Source of the DNA: Deltaproteobacteria bacterium
GTDB lineage: Bacteria; Desulfobacterota; DSM-4660; Desulfatiglandales; HGW-15
Reading direction: 5' to 3'
Length of the DNA stretch: 46,182 nt
NCBI GenBank assembly: GCA_016932235.1
Contig: JAFGDF010000238.1
Span: 1 to 46,182 of the forward strand
Part shown: positions 24,411 to 32,597 of the stretch, one piece after another
How the letters are laid out: the number at the start of each line of letters is the position of its first letter
Numbering within the stretch: position 1 is the first letter of the stretch
Position numbers and translations under genes: made by a program
Notes under the pieces: model-generated
The model's database searches: none
What the model was told of the DNA's origin: nothing
What the model saw: the letters and a program-made list of their open reading frames with translations, nothing else

Positions 24411-24480
24411 CTAGCAGCCTGTCGGGTTTTGGCCGGCAAACAGCCAGAAAGATTAAAAAGGGATTATATTTCAAAAAATA
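24411..24480 (+). repeat. Dispersed CTGTCGG hairpin repeat, copy 1
   Basis: CAGCCTGTCGGGTTTTGGCC followed by a degraded second arm and the A-rich tail ATTAAAAAGGGATTATATTTC. The same order of blocks recurs at 35573-35645 in the same orientation. It lies between rpoN and hpf, just upstream of the hpf ribosome site. Confidence 0.65.
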
Positions 24481-24505
24481 TTGATAAAGTCAAACACCAT
24501 AAAAT

Positions 24506-25945
24506 TCAATATGGCGCCCTCCTTTTTCTTGAAGGAAGAATTCCAAGGGCTTCCCTGTACTTGGCAACTGTCCTTCTAGCCACATCAACATTGAACTCCT
24601 GTAACATATCAGCCACTTCCTGATCACTGTATGGCTTTGATTTCTGTTCGGATTTGATAATATTTTTAATATGCTCCTTGACGCTTTCCGATGCAATTGA
24701 CCCTCCATCCATGCTGTTTATTGAACTGTTGAAGAAATACTTCAACTCAAATAGCCCTTGAGGTGTATGAACGTATTTATTGGTGGTGACTCTGCTGATT
24801 GTCGATTCATGCATCTGGGTATGTTCAGCCACATCCCTAAGGACAAGAGGTTTAAGGTGGGCTACCCCGTTATCGAAGAATCCCCTCTGGAAGTGAACGA
24901 TGCTCTCCGTGACTTTATAGATGGTCCTTTGTCGCTGGTGAATGCTTTTGATCAGCCAGGCCGCTGATTTCAGCTTCTCCTGAATGTACAGTTTGGTTTT
25001 TTCAGGTACCGAATCACGGCTATACAGTATCTCCCTGTAATAATGGTTGATTCTGAGCTTTGGCATGCCATCTTCATTTAACACTATCTCATAGTCATCA
25101 CCGACCTTGAAGACATATATATCCGGGCTGATATATATCGCTTCTTCCTCGTTATATTTCCTGCCCGGTTTGGGTTCAAATTCCGTGATGATTGATACAG
25201 CGGCAAGAACTTCATCAAGCGTGATCGATAACTTTTTCGCTATCTTGTCATATCTCTTGTTTTCAAGGTTCTCCAAATGATCCGTCAGTATTTTTTCTAC
25301 AATTGTTCCACCGAGACCTTGAAATGCAGCCTGAAGGAGGAGGCATTCCTTGGTATCCCGGGCGCATACCCCAACAGGATCAAACTGCTGAATTTTACTT
25401 AAGGTTCCAGAAACCGTCTTTTCATCATACCCTGTTAAATGGCATATTTCCTCTATGCTGCACTTTAGATACCCATCTTCGTCAATGTTCCCTATGAGTT
25501 GAAGTCCCACATCCCTCTGAACATCATCAAAATCCCCCATATTTAATTGCCACATGAGGTGTGAGTGAAGGCTGGTTTTGCTTGTAGTAATATTCTCATA
25601 TGGAGGCGCTTCCCTCACTTCAGATTGGGTCTCAGCCCACCCTGTATTATATTCCGTGAGATATGCTTCCCAGTCAATATCATCGCTTATCTTTTCATCA
25701 ACGGTAACCTCCCTTTCCGATTGTTCATCAACATCATCAGAACCCTTTTCATCGGGAGTGAGTTTCTCTTCCTCTGCATCGTCGTTCACCTGATCTTCCA
25801 GCAAAGGATTCTCTTCCATCTCCTGATTTATTGTATCAAGCAGTTCCAGTCTTGATAGTTGCAGGAGCTTAATAGCCTGTTGCAGCTGAGGAGTCATAAT
25901 AAGCTGCTGGGACAGGTTTAATGCTTGCCTTAGTTGCAAAGCCAT
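24506..25945 (-). CDS. rpoN: RNA polymerase sigma-54 factor
   Basis: A 479-aa sigma factor with all regions. The N-terminal region I activator-contact segment is MALQLRQALNLSQQLIMTPQLQQAIKLLQLSRLEL. A long acidic region II (EDQVNDDAEEEKLTPDEKGSDD) and the core-binding domain follow. A helix-turn-helix around HESTISRVTTNKYVHTPQG comes next, and the RpoN box ARRTVAKYREALGI lies near the C-terminus. It directs transcription from -24/-12 promoters with AAA+ activators. It is downstream of lptB, the conserved lptB-rpoN-hpf-ptsN order of many proteobacteria. Confidence 0.97.
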   Translation of the reverse strand: MALQLRQALNLSQQLIMTPQLQQAIKLLQLSRLELLDTINQEMEENPLLEDQVNDDAEEEKLTPDEKGSDDVDEQSEREVTVDEKISDDIDWEAYLTEYNTGWAETQSEVREAPPYENITTSKTSLHSHLMWQLNMGDFDDVQRDVGLQLIGNIDEDGYLKCSIEEICHLTGYDEKTVSGTLSKIQQFDPVGVCARDTKECLLLQAAFQGLGGTIVEKILTDHLENLENKRYDKIAKKLSITLDEVLAAVSIITEFEPKPGRKYNEEEAIYISPDIYVFKVGDDYEIVLNEDGMPKLRINHYYREILYSRDSVPEKTKLYIQEKLKSAAWLIKSIHQRQRTIYKVTESIVHFQRGFFDNGVAHLKPLVLRDVAEHTQMHESTISRVTTNKYVHTPQGLFELKYFFNSSINSMDGGSIASESVKEHIKNIIKSEQKSKPYSDQEVADMLQEFNVDVARRTVAKYREALGILPSRKRRAPY

Positions 25946-25991
25946 ATTTCTTTATTCTTTTCCTTATCCAAGTATTCAAAAAGAATGCGTT

Positions 25992-26735
25992 TCACATGGA
26001 AAAATTTTCACCAAGATATGAATTGCGCGCTATCTCGCTGTGAATGACCCTGTCGGAATCTCCTGCTTCAATTATCTTCCCTTGACTTATTATATATGCA
26101 TAATCACACACATCAAGGGTTTCCCTTACGTTATGATCGGAGATAATAATACCGATTCCCCTAGCCTTCAATTGTCTGACGATTTCTTTAATATCATTAA
26201 GTGCCAGAGGATCTATTCCCGCAAAAGGTTCATCAAGCAGCATGAACCTTGGTTCGGTTACAAGTGCTCTGGTTATCTCGAGTCTTCTTCTTTCGCCACC
26301 CGACAGGGAAGATGCCTTCCGCTTTGCCAGATGTAAAATCTTCAACTCTGAAAGCAACCTTTCCAATCTCTCTTTAATCTCATGGCGGGGGATATTTATC
26401 CCCTCCATGATTGCGAGTAAGTTTTCTTCCACTGTAAGCTTGCGGAAGACAGAGGGTTCCTGAGGAAGGTAATGGATGCCTTTTCTGGCTCTGAGATAAA
26501 CCGGCTCTCCGGTTATATCCATTCCATCCAGAAAGATTCTACCCTCATCAGGTCTGATCAATCCGGTCATCATAAAGAATGTCGTTGTTTTACCGGCGCC
26601 GTTCGGCCCCAGCAGTCCTGATATTTCCCTCCGTCTAAGTGTTATATCAATATTATCAACAACCATTTTCCCGTTATACACCTTAACCACGCCTTTTGTC
26701 TGAAAAATTTCCATAGTATCGGTCAATGTGTACAC
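25992..26735 (-). CDS. lptB: LPS export ABC transporter ATPase LptB
   Basis: A 247-aa ABC ATPase. Walker A is LLGPNGAGKTTTFFMMTGLI, the Q-loop PQEPSVFRKLTVEENL, the signature SSLSGGERRRLEITRAL, Walker B RFMLLDEPFAGIDPLA and the switch His SDHNVRETLD. It powers extraction of LPS with LptFG, which are not in the window. The GTG at 26735 starts 2 bases after the lptA stop; an internal ATG at 26714 gives the more typical MEIFQTKG start and is an alternative. Confidence 0.95.
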   Translation of the reverse strand: MYTLTDTMEIFQTKGVVKVYNGKMVVDNIDITLRRREISGLLGPNGAGKTTTFFMMTGLIRPDEGRIFLDGMDITGEPVYLRARKGIHYLPQEPSVFRKLTVEENLLAIMEGINIPRHEIKERLERLLSELKILHLAKRKASSLSGGERRRLEITRALVTEPRFMLLDEPFAGIDPLALNDIKEIVRQLKARGIGIIISDHNVRETLDVCDYAYIISQGKIIEAGDSDRVIHSEIARNSYLGENFSM

Positions 26736-26737
26736 CT

Positions 26738-27280
26738 TTAATTACCGGATGGTATCAACACTGCTTTGGCTTTTATCCCTTCGGAACCCTCCACGACACT
26801 CCTGTTTTCTTTAAGATAAACGGTGATAACCGCTCCTTCCACAAAATCCTCTCCACGTTTTATCACGGGATTGCCGGTCAGGACCAGCTTTTCTTCATCC
26901 TGATAATAAATTGCTTTATCGGCCGAGGCAATGCTACCGTCGTCGCGGGAAATTTGTACTTTACCTGAGGCAGTAATCTGTTCCACCTTCGCGTTGCTTT
27001 TGTTCGGATCAGTCTCTCCTGTCTCACTAACATAATAGAGGATCATTTTTTGGCACTTAATCGTAAAGTCATCCCTTTTCGCATCTACATCACCAGAAAA
27101 TGTTACAGTTTTTTTATTATTATCGATCTCAAATGTATTTGATTTTATTACCACAAACGCAGATGTGTCAGACCGTAATTTTTCATTTTGAGATGATTCG
27201 CAATATGCGGGATTGGGAAGATTGAAAACATTAATCCCCATAAAACACAAAAAAAATAAAATATATTTCAGACGGTTCAT
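26738..27280 (-). CDS. lptA: LPS transport periplasmic protein LptA (OstA-like)
   Basis: A 180-aa exported protein with an N-terminal signal (YILFFLCFMGINVFNLPNPAYCE). The beta-jellyroll OstA domain is represented by IDNNKKTVTFSGDVDAKRDDFTIKCQKMILYY, QITASGKVQISRDDGSIASADKAIYYQDEEKLVLTGNPVIKRG and VITVYLKENRSVVEG. It bridges LptC and LptD across the periplasm. It overlaps lptC by 4 bases. Confidence 0.92.
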   Translation of the reverse strand: MNRLKYILFFLCFMGINVFNLPNPAYCESSQNEKLRSDTSAFVVIKSNTFEIDNNKKTVTFSGDVDAKRDDFTIKCQKMILYYVSETGETDPNKSNAKVEQITASGKVQISRDDGSIASADKAIYYQDEEKLVLTGNPVIKRGEDFVEGAVITVYLKENRSVVEGSEGIKAKAVLIPSGN

Positions 27281-27876
27281 GGAATCAGTAACGCCCTGTC
27301 TATCAACGTTGTGACATCTTTCAAAATCTTCAAATTCATATCTTCAATATCGAGCCGGAAGCCCATGCCCTTTACTGTCATAAATGGCCCGGATAGATCA
27401 ACGCTCTCTTCGGAGCTTAAAATTCCTTCATCCTGTCTGAAAAAAAGATGCTCTGTTATTATGCTATATCCATCCTTCGTACAGGCCCTCAGTTTGCCTT
27501 TTAATTCCAGCTCTTTTAAACTTCTGTTATAATTTCCGCTGTCCCCGCTCAGCTTTATGGTCCGTTCGCTATCCGGGGACAGATTGAGTTCGAAATTATC
27601 AAAGGAGATACTCTGTTTGTCCTCGGAAAACCTGACTTCTCCGGCATCAAGTATCCATTTTACACCTTCATCCGGATCATCCTGAATGTAATGAATATTT
27701 TCCAGCTTCAGGCCGTCTTCCGAATCCATCTGGCCTGTTTCAAAGTCATCGCCAATCTTGTTTCCAGGTTTGAACAAATAAAAACCTATTACAATCAATA
27801 TGAATGCAATACCTGTAACAGACCAATATTTTCTTAAAAATTGAATCATCTTTGCAATAACTATACCAGAATACAA
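27277..27876 (-). CDS. lptC: LPS export protein LptC
   Basis: A 199-aa bitopic inner-membrane protein. One N-terminal transmembrane segment (WSVTGIAFILIVIGFYLF) is followed by a periplasmic jellyroll-like domain (IHYIQDDPDEGVKWILDAGEVRFSEDKQSISFDNFEL ... LELKGKLRACTKDGYSIITEHLFF). It receives LPS from LptB2FG and hands it to LptA. It lies between kdsC and lptA as in E. coli, with 15 bp to kdsC. Confidence 0.9.
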   Translation of the reverse strand: MYSGIVIAKMIQFLRKYWSVTGIAFILIVIGFYLFKPGNKIGDDFETGQMDSEDGLKLENIHYIQDDPDEGVKWILDAGEVRFSEDKQSISFDNFELNLSPDSERTIKLSGDSGNYNRSLKELELKGKLRACTKDGYSIITEHLFFRQDEGILSSEESVDLSGPFMTVKGMGFRLDIEDMNLKILKDVTTLIDRALLIP

Positions 27877-27891
27877 ATTACCATGTAAAGA

Positions 27892-28422
27892 CTATTTTCC
27901 AGCACCGGCGTTAATGAATCCATTATGAGACCATTTTCCCTGAGCCTTGAGGATCATCTCGCAAACTTCCCGAACAGCGCCTTTTCCTCCCCGGTTTTTG
28001 GTAATCATATCCGCGGATTGACAGACTTCCGTGACCGCGTCAGAGACAGCCACAGAAATCCCGGCATGATGAAACATGGGAATATCCGGCAAATCATCAC
28101 CCATACAGCAAATTTCTTCCTGCTTCAGTCCTTTTTCTGAAATCAACCAGAGCATAACCGGTTCCTTGTCGATAACACCCAGATGGATATCCTTAATCCC
28201 CAGCGCTTCAGCCCTGACCTCAACCGCCCTTGACTTACGACCCGATATAATCGCCACATCTATGCCTGCCTTTATTAACATGCTTATTCCATGGCCGTCT
28301 TTGGAATCGAATGATTTGATTTCCTCTCCTAAATGGTTAATCACGATTCTCCCATCCGTCATTACACCATCAACATCAAGAACAAGCAGTTTTATTCTGG
28401 CGGCTTTTGCTTCAAGCTCCAT
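27892..28422 (-). CDS. kdsC: 3-deoxy-D-manno-octulosonate 8-phosphate phosphatase
   Basis: A 176-aa HAD-family C0 phosphatase without a cap domain. Motif I is LLVLDVDGVMTDGRI, motif II IISGRKS, and motif III/IV GDDLPDIPMFHHAGISVAV. The KNRGGKGAVREVCEMIL segment is diagnostic of the tetrameric Kdo8P phosphatases. It makes Kdo for LPS and sits between kdsA and lptC. Confidence 0.94.
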   Translation of the reverse strand: MELEAKAARIKLLVLDVDGVMTDGRIVINHLGEEIKSFDSKDGHGISMLIKAGIDVAIISGRKSRAVEVRAEALGIKDIHLGVIDKEPVMLWLISEKGLKQEEICCMGDDLPDIPMFHHAGISVAVSDAVTEVCQSADMITKNRGGKGAVREVCEMILKAQGKWSHNGFINAGAGK

Positions 28423-28522
28423 AGATCCTCATATAGAAAAAACCCAGGAAAAAATTGGGCGTCGAGCGGCACAACCTTATGAGAAAGAAAAAGAAACATG
28501 TAATGCGTTAAACAATATACTT

Positions 28523-28559
28523 TTAGCAGATTATCAGATAAAATCCGACAGTCTGCTAA
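28523..28559. repeat. Hairpin between kdsA and kdsC containing a TCCGACAG block
   Basis: TTAGCAGA at 28523-28530 pairs perfectly with TCTGCTAA at 28552-28559. The loop holds ATCCGACAG, the same core as in the hairpins at 35575-35599 and 35715-35757. It lies 18 bases after the kdsA stop in the 154-bp gap. No T-run follows on the minus strand, so it is a repeat or mRNA-stabilising hairpin rather than a clear terminator. Confidence 0.5.
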
Positions 28560-28576
28560 GGTTTTCAAAAATAGGA

Positions 28577-29404
28577 TCATCCCGTAGAGTTGACCAGACT
28601 GTGAATATCCTTAAGAAGGGCTAGAAGAGGCCTGACCTGATCCAAAGGAAGAGAATTCGGGCCATCACAAAGCGCGGAATCCGGATCAGGATGAATCTCT
28701 ATGAAAAGTCCATTAACGCCGGCGGCAATCGCTGCCCTTGAGAGAAATGCCACGAATTCTCTTTGTCCGCCTGAACTGCTGCCACTGCCACCCGGGAGTT
28801 GAACGCTATGTGTGGCATCAAATACTACGGGAAATCCAAATTTTTTCATTATGACCAGAGACCTAATATCAACGATCAGGTTATTGTATCCGAAAAAAGT
28901 GCCCCTTTCAGTTAAAATAAGCTTCCTGTTGCCTGTTGATTCTATTTTTTCAGCGGCATGCCTTATGTCCCATGGCGAAAGAAACTGACCTTTTTTAATA
29001 TTAACAGGCAATCCCGTCTTCGCGGCAGCAATAAGCAGATCCGTCTGACGACAAAGAAACGCGGGTATCTGGATCACATCCAGCACCCTTGCGGCTTTTT
29101 CCATTTCACTCGTTCCATGAACGTCTGAAAGGACCTTCAGCCCTGTTCGCTCCTTTACTTTCATGATTATTTCAAGTCCTTCGTCAATGCCCGGACCTCG
29201 GTATGAATCAATTGAAGTTCGGTTTGCCTTGTCATAGGAAGTCTTAAATATTACGGGGATATCCATTGCCTCGCTGGTCTCCCTGAGAAATTCGGCAACC
29301 CTCATGGTTACATCTTCACTCTCAATAACACATGGTCCCGCGATTATAAAGAACGGGCCATCCTCCTTTATATTCAAATCACCTATGCTCACTGTTTCAA
29401 ACAT
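28577..29404 (-). CDS. kdsA: 3-deoxy-8-phosphooctulonate synthase
   Basis: A 275-aa aldolase condensing PEP and arabinose 5-phosphate to Kdo8P. Characteristic blocks are FIIAGPCVIESED, FKTSYDKANRTS, GLKVLSDVHGTSE, QIPAFLCRQTDLL (Cys present, as in metal-dependent forms), TERGTFFGYNNL, FDATHSVQLPGG and FIEIHPDPDSALCDGPNSLPL. It is the first gene of the minus-strand LPS operon, divergent from the DUF39 gene. Confidence 0.96.
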   Translation of the reverse strand: MFETVSIGDLNIKEDGPFFIIAGPCVIESEDVTMRVAEFLRETSEAMDIPVIFKTSYDKANRTSIDSYRGPGIDEGLEIIMKVKERTGLKVLSDVHGTSEMEKAARVLDVIQIPAFLCRQTDLLIAAAKTGLPVNIKKGQFLSPWDIRHAAEKIESTGNRKLILTERGTFFGYNNLIVDIRSLVIMKKFGFPVVFDATHSVQLPGGSGSSSGGQREFVAFLSRAAIAAGVNGLFIEIHPDPDSALCDGPNSLPLDQVRPLLALLKDIHSLVNSTG

Positions 29405-29747
29405 CTCGGGTCAATTTCCTGTCCTTCTGCTATCAGTTTGAAATGAAATATGTGTTTTGCGGTAAAATCCATCCTTCCAAGCAGTCATTTATGCGGATAT
29501 ATTATGCTTATAGAAAGGCACAGCAAAAGTCAAGGGAACAGATCAAAATCCGCCATCAAATAAAAGACGATAGAGTAATGGTGCTGGATTTTGGCGTAAC
29601 CCTGGCCAGTAGCGAGGTGCCAGATGCAAGGCGCCAAGGAGTGACGACTGACACTCTGATGATCGGTCAGAAGTTAACTTTCCTCTTGTAATCCAGACCA
29701 ATTATTTTTAATATACAATCCTTGATTTTTATAAGGAGGACGTTTAA
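29405..29747. other. 343-bp divergent intergenic region between kdsA and the DUF39 gene
   Basis: It must contain the promoters for both divergent genes, though none stands out at high confidence. Bases 29544-29650 are a dispersed repeat. Just before the DUF39 gene the AT-rich stretch ends in AAGGAGGACG, a strong ribosome site. No intact gene is seen; an 82-codon open frame here overlaps the repeat and looks spurious. Confidence 0.45.
29544..29650 (+). repeat. Dispersed 107-bp repeat, truncated copy
   Basis: Starts CAAAATCCGCCATCAAAT and contains GGATTTTGGCGTAACCCTGG, ending at GACGACTG. The same 107-base block, with scattered substitutions and no net gap, occurs at 44827-44933. The copy there continues into a unit bounded by inverted repeats; this copy lacks the right half. 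Confidence 0.8.
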
Positions 29748-30926
29748 ATGCCCGGGAGAAAAATAAAGAGGACCATTAAAGATATCAATAAAAAAATAAA
29801 AAAGGGCAATGTTGTTGTTGTGACAGCCGATGAGATGACTGAAATCGTCAGACATAAAGGACCTGAAAAGGCCGCAATGGAGATCGATGTCGTAACAACG
29901 GGAACTTTCGCTCCTATGTGTTCCTCCGGCGCTTTTATTAATTTCGGTCATACTAAACCCGCCATCAGGGCATCAAAGGTATGGTTAAATGATGTGCCCG
30001 CCTACGCCGGCCTGGCGGCGGTGGATATCTATATCGGTGCCACTGAAGTGGTTGAAGGAGACCCTCTTAATATGGTCCACCCGGGGCAGTTCAAATACGG
30101 CGGAGGACACCTGATCAATGATCTGGTAGCGGGGAAAAAAATAAAATTAAGAGCAATATCCTACGGAACAGATTGTTACCCGAATAGGGAATTAGAAAAG
30201 AGGCTAACCCTTGAAGAACTGCCCTATGCGCAACTTCTAAACCCGAGGAACGGTTATCAGAATTATAATTGCGCGATCAATTTGAGCGAAAGAACGATTT
30301 ATACTTATATGGGTGTCTTGAAACCATTAAGCGGAAACGCCAATTACTGCTCCGCGGGTCAACTCAGCCCGCTTTTAAACGATCCATATTATCTAACTAT
30401 GGGATTGGGTGTAAAAGTCTTTCTTGGAGGGGCTCAGGGCTATATAATAGGACCGGGGACTCAGCATAATCCCCAAGTCAATAGGGCAAGAAACGGTACC
30501 CCTCTAAATCCTTCGGGGACTCTAATGCTCACCGGTAATCTAAAAGAAATGGACCCGCGATGGCTTGTGGGAGTGAGTATGCTTGGTTATGGGTGCTCTT
30601 TGGCAGTTGGTTTCGGCGTTCCCATACCCATACTGAACACGGACATGGCCCGTTATACAGGCGTTTCGGATGAGAATCTGTTTACCCAGATTGTTGACTA
30701 TGGAGATGATTATCCCAAGGGCAATGCGAAAAGTCTGGGCAAGGTAAGCTATTCAGAATTGAAAAGCGGAAGCATAAGGTTTAATGGCCAGGATATTCCC
30801 ACCGTCCCCATTTCGTCATATGTGCGGGCGCGTGAAATCGCCGGATTATTGAAGGATTGGATCGAAAAGGGTGAATTCTTCCTGACAGAACCGCAACAGG
30901 CAATACCATCGGGAAAGATGAGATGA
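29748..30926 (+). CDS. DUF39/HcyS-family protein, L-aspartate semialdehyde sulfurtransferase-like
   Basis: A 392-aa protein matching the DUF39 family (called 'homocysteine biosynthesis protein'). Family members in methanogens use conserved cysteines with a ferredoxin-like partner to convert aspartate semialdehyde to homocysteine. Candidate cysteines here are in FAPMCSSGAF and YGTDCYPNRE. Other conserved blocks are GATEVVEGDPLNMVHPGQFKYGGGH, VFLGGAQGYIIGPGTQHN and PLNPSGTLMLTGNLKEMD. There is no C-terminal CBS or ferredoxin domain and no partner gene beside it. It is followed by a strong hairpin and greA. The function is family-based inference. Confidence 0.82.
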   Translation: MPGRKIKRTIKDINKKIKKGNVVVVTADEMTEIVRHKGPEKAAMEIDVVTTGTFAPMCSSGAFINFGHTKPAIRASKVWLNDVPAYAGLAAVDIYIGATEVVEGDPLNMVHPGQFKYGGGHLINDLVAGKKIKLRAISYGTDCYPNRELEKRLTLEELPYAQLLNPRNGYQNYNCAINLSERTIYTYMGVLKPLSGNANYCSAGQLSPLLNDPYYLTMGLGVKVFLGGAQGYIIGPGTQHNPQVNRARNGTPLNPSGTLMLTGNLKEMDPRWLVGVSMLGYGCSLAVGFGVPIPILNTDMARYTGVSDENLFTQIVDYGDDYPKGNAKSLGKVSYSELKSGSIRFNGQDIPTVPISSYVRAREIAGLLKDWIEKGEFFLTEPQQAIPSGKMR

Positions 30927-31015
30927 GAGTATCGGAACATCCTGAAATTTTCCGGCAGTTTTGCCGTCAACCGCCTGCCGATATGCGGCAACCTGTTCTC
31001 TAAATATAAACTTTG

Positions 31016-31068
31016 AAGCCACGAAGGCTTTTCTCTCCGGGCAAGAGATACCGAACGTGGCTTTTTTT
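31016..31068 (+). terminator. Intrinsic terminator-like hairpin between the DUF39 gene and greA
   Basis: AGCCACG (31017-31023) pairs with CGTGGCT (31056-31062) and is followed by seven T. An inner helix TCTCT/AGAGA lies in the large loop. It ends only 20 bases before the greA start, so it could terminate DUF39 transcripts or act as an attenuator in a greA leader. Confidence 0.7.
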
Positions 31069-31087
31069 GGTGACTAAGGAGATTCAA

Positions 31088-31555
31088 ATGGAAAGGATAC
31101 CTTTTACCAGGGAAGGTCTTGAAAAAATAAAAAAGGAGTTGTCTCAGCTTGAAAAAGTTGAACGACCAGCAAATATTCGGGCGATTGAAGAAGCTAGATC
31201 ACATGGAGACCTTAGCGAAAACGCTGAATATCATGCGGCAAAAGAAAGGCAGTCTTTTATTGAAGGAAAAATCAATGAATTAAAAAGTGTAATAGGAGTG
31301 GCCGAGGTTGTTGATATTGAGCCGGGTCCCTCGGAGTATGTTGTCTTCGGGAAGACAGTGCTTTTATTTAACCTCACGACAGAAGATGAAATCAGTTATC
31401 AGTTGCTTGGCCCCTATGAATCGGATCCGGAAAACGGGAAAATATCGGTGGTTTCACCTCTTGGCCGGGCGCTGATAGGGAAAGAGGTCGGAGATGAAGT
31501 CAGGGTCAAGACCCCGGGAGGATTAGAAGAATTTGAGATCCTTGAAATCAATTAA
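31088..31555 (+). CDS. greA: Transcription elongation factor GreA
   Basis: A 155-aa factor that promotes cleavage of backtracked RNA in RNA polymerase. The N-terminal coiled coil (TREGLEKIKKELSQLEKVERPANIRAIEEARSHGDLSENAEYHAAKERQSFIEGKINEL) carries the GDLSENAEY tip with the acidic residues needed in the secondary channel. The C-terminal FKBP-like domain ends in SPLGRALIGKEVGDEVRVKTPGG. The start at 31088 has AAGGAG upstream; an in-frame ATG at 31013 lies inside the preceding hairpin and is rejected. Confidence 0.96.
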   Translation: MERIPFTREGLEKIKKELSQLEKVERPANIRAIEEARSHGDLSENAEYHAAKERQSFIEGKINELKSVIGVAEVVDIEPGPSEYVVFGKTVLLFNLTTEDEISYQLLGPYESDPENGKISVVSPLGRALIGKEVGDEVRVKTPGGLEEFEILEIN

Positions 31556-31596
31556 TAGATAAGCTGAACCGTCCCTTCTTATCCTTGAATGAAACA

Positions 31597-32073
31597 ATGA
31601 ATGCTAAAATCTTTATCCACGGGCTGGACAGCAGTAACACGGGAACAAAATCCCTATTCTTCAGGAAACTTTTCCCGGAAATTATTATACCGAATTTCAG
31701 GGGAAGCCTCCTTGAAAGGATGAGAAAGCTTAATGCGCACTTATCGGGAGAAGATGGGATCAAGATCGTGGGATCGAGTTTTGGCGGCCTGATGGCCGCT
31801 ATATTCGCAATGGAAAATGAATCGAGTGTCGATAGAATTGTTCTGCTCGCTCCCGCTTTGAACCTCCTTGAATCCAGCGGATATCGACTCAGAAAAATAT
31901 CTGTGCCGGTCAGCATATATCACGGCACTGAAGATGAAGTTATCCCGATAGAAGAGGTAGAAAAGATCGCGGACAAGTATTTTTTCGATCTGTCATTTCA
32001 TCCTGTAACCGATGACCACTTTCTGCATAAAAGTTTCAAAATGATTGACTGGCAGAATCTCCTGGCCGAATGA
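31597..32073 (+). CDS. YqiA-like alpha/beta hydrolase (esterase)
   Basis: A 158-aa small esterase. The FIHGLDSSNTGTKS oxyanion segment is followed by the nucleophile elbow VGSSFGGLMA (Ser), Asp in YHGTEDEVIP, and His in DDHFLHK. It is about 35 residues shorter than E. coli YqiA (193 aa) but all three catalytic positions are present. I chose the ATG at 31597 over a TTG at 31585. Substrate unknown, probably short acyl esters or thioesters. It follows greA by about 40 bp in the same direction. Confidence 0.72.
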   Translation: MNAKIFIHGLDSSNTGTKSLFFRKLFPEIIIPNFRGSLLERMRKLNAHLSGEDGIKIVGSSFGGLMAAIFAMENESSVDRIVLLAPALNLLESSGYRLRKISVPVSIYHGTEDEVIPIEEVEKIADKYFFDLSFHPVTDDHFLHKSFKMIDWQNLLAE

Positions 32074-32258
32074 CCGGTAGCAAGACCAAAGGCGCCAAAC
32101 ACCGGACATGGCACCAATGCCTTTAGAAATGAGCGTTCATCTTTTAATTTAAGAGGAAAGTTCCATTCCCGTCCATACCGGGCTTCTTTCCGGATTGGCG
32201 GCTCAAGATATATGCTCCAGACAATAGAGTCTCCCCAATCAATATCTTGAAAAAAAAC

Positions 32259-32287
32259 TTGACATAACCACAATATTTTGATATATT
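32259..32287 (+). promoter_or_regulatory. Near-consensus promoter in a gene-free region
   Basis: TTGACA at 32259-32264 and TATATT at 32282-32287, spacer 17 bases. No coding frame with a ribosome site follows within 300 bases, so it most likely drives the RNA described next or a long leader. Confidence 0.65.
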
Positions 32288-32293
32288 GTAGAC

Positions 32294-32406
32294 AAGTGGT
32301 AATAGATGACGACGTTTACTGGTTAACTTTCAGCCTAACGACTCATCAGATACTAAGAACATTAATCAGGCCGGGCGCGCTTTTAAGGGGCGCCCGGCCA
32401 TTTTCA
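32294..32406 (+). ncRNA. Candidate small RNA ending at a 10-bp GC hairpin
   Basis: A strong promoter is followed about 80 bases later by a perfect GC-rich inverted repeat, GGCCGGGCGC (32369-32378) with GCGCCCGGCC (32390-32399), then ATTTTCATTT. There is no credible open frame inside. This is the layout of an intergenic sRNA of about 110 bases. Alternatively it is the attenuated leader of the polyphosphate phosphotransferase gene 200 bases downstream. Confidence 0.45.
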
Positions 32407-32410
32407 TTTG

Positions 32411-32475
32411 AAAAAAGAATCCCCCACACTGCATCCTCACGCAATTTCCTGCCCGGACATTTGCGATTCTTTTTT
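32411..32475 (+). repeat. Dispersed GCAATTTCCTG repeat forming a terminator-like hairpin, copy 1
   Basis: AAAAAAGAATC (32411-32421) pairs perfectly with GATTCTTTTTT (32465-32475), enclosing CACACTGCATCCTCACGCAA followed by TTTCCTGCCCGGA. The inner block recurs at 44077-44136 and, reversed, at 35516-35551. The A-run and T-run could terminate transcription on both strands. Confidence 0.65.
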
Positions 32476-32511
32476 GCCTTTCCCTAAACAACCGAAAATT
32501 TTAGATTATAT

Positions 32512-32539
32512 TTGCAAACTTATATTTTTCTGATATATT
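32512..32539 (+). promoter_or_regulatory. Candidate promoter of the polyP:AMP phosphotransferase gene
   Basis: TTGCAA (32512-32517), 16-base spacer, TATATT (32534-32539), followed about 50 bases later by GAGGAGG and the ATG at 32598. No PhoB-box-like pair was recognised nearby. Confidence 0.5.
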
Positions 32540-32597
32540 TAGCGCATAAATTACCGGCATGTTCTCATCCGTTTACTTCTAGACCGAGGAGGTTGTC

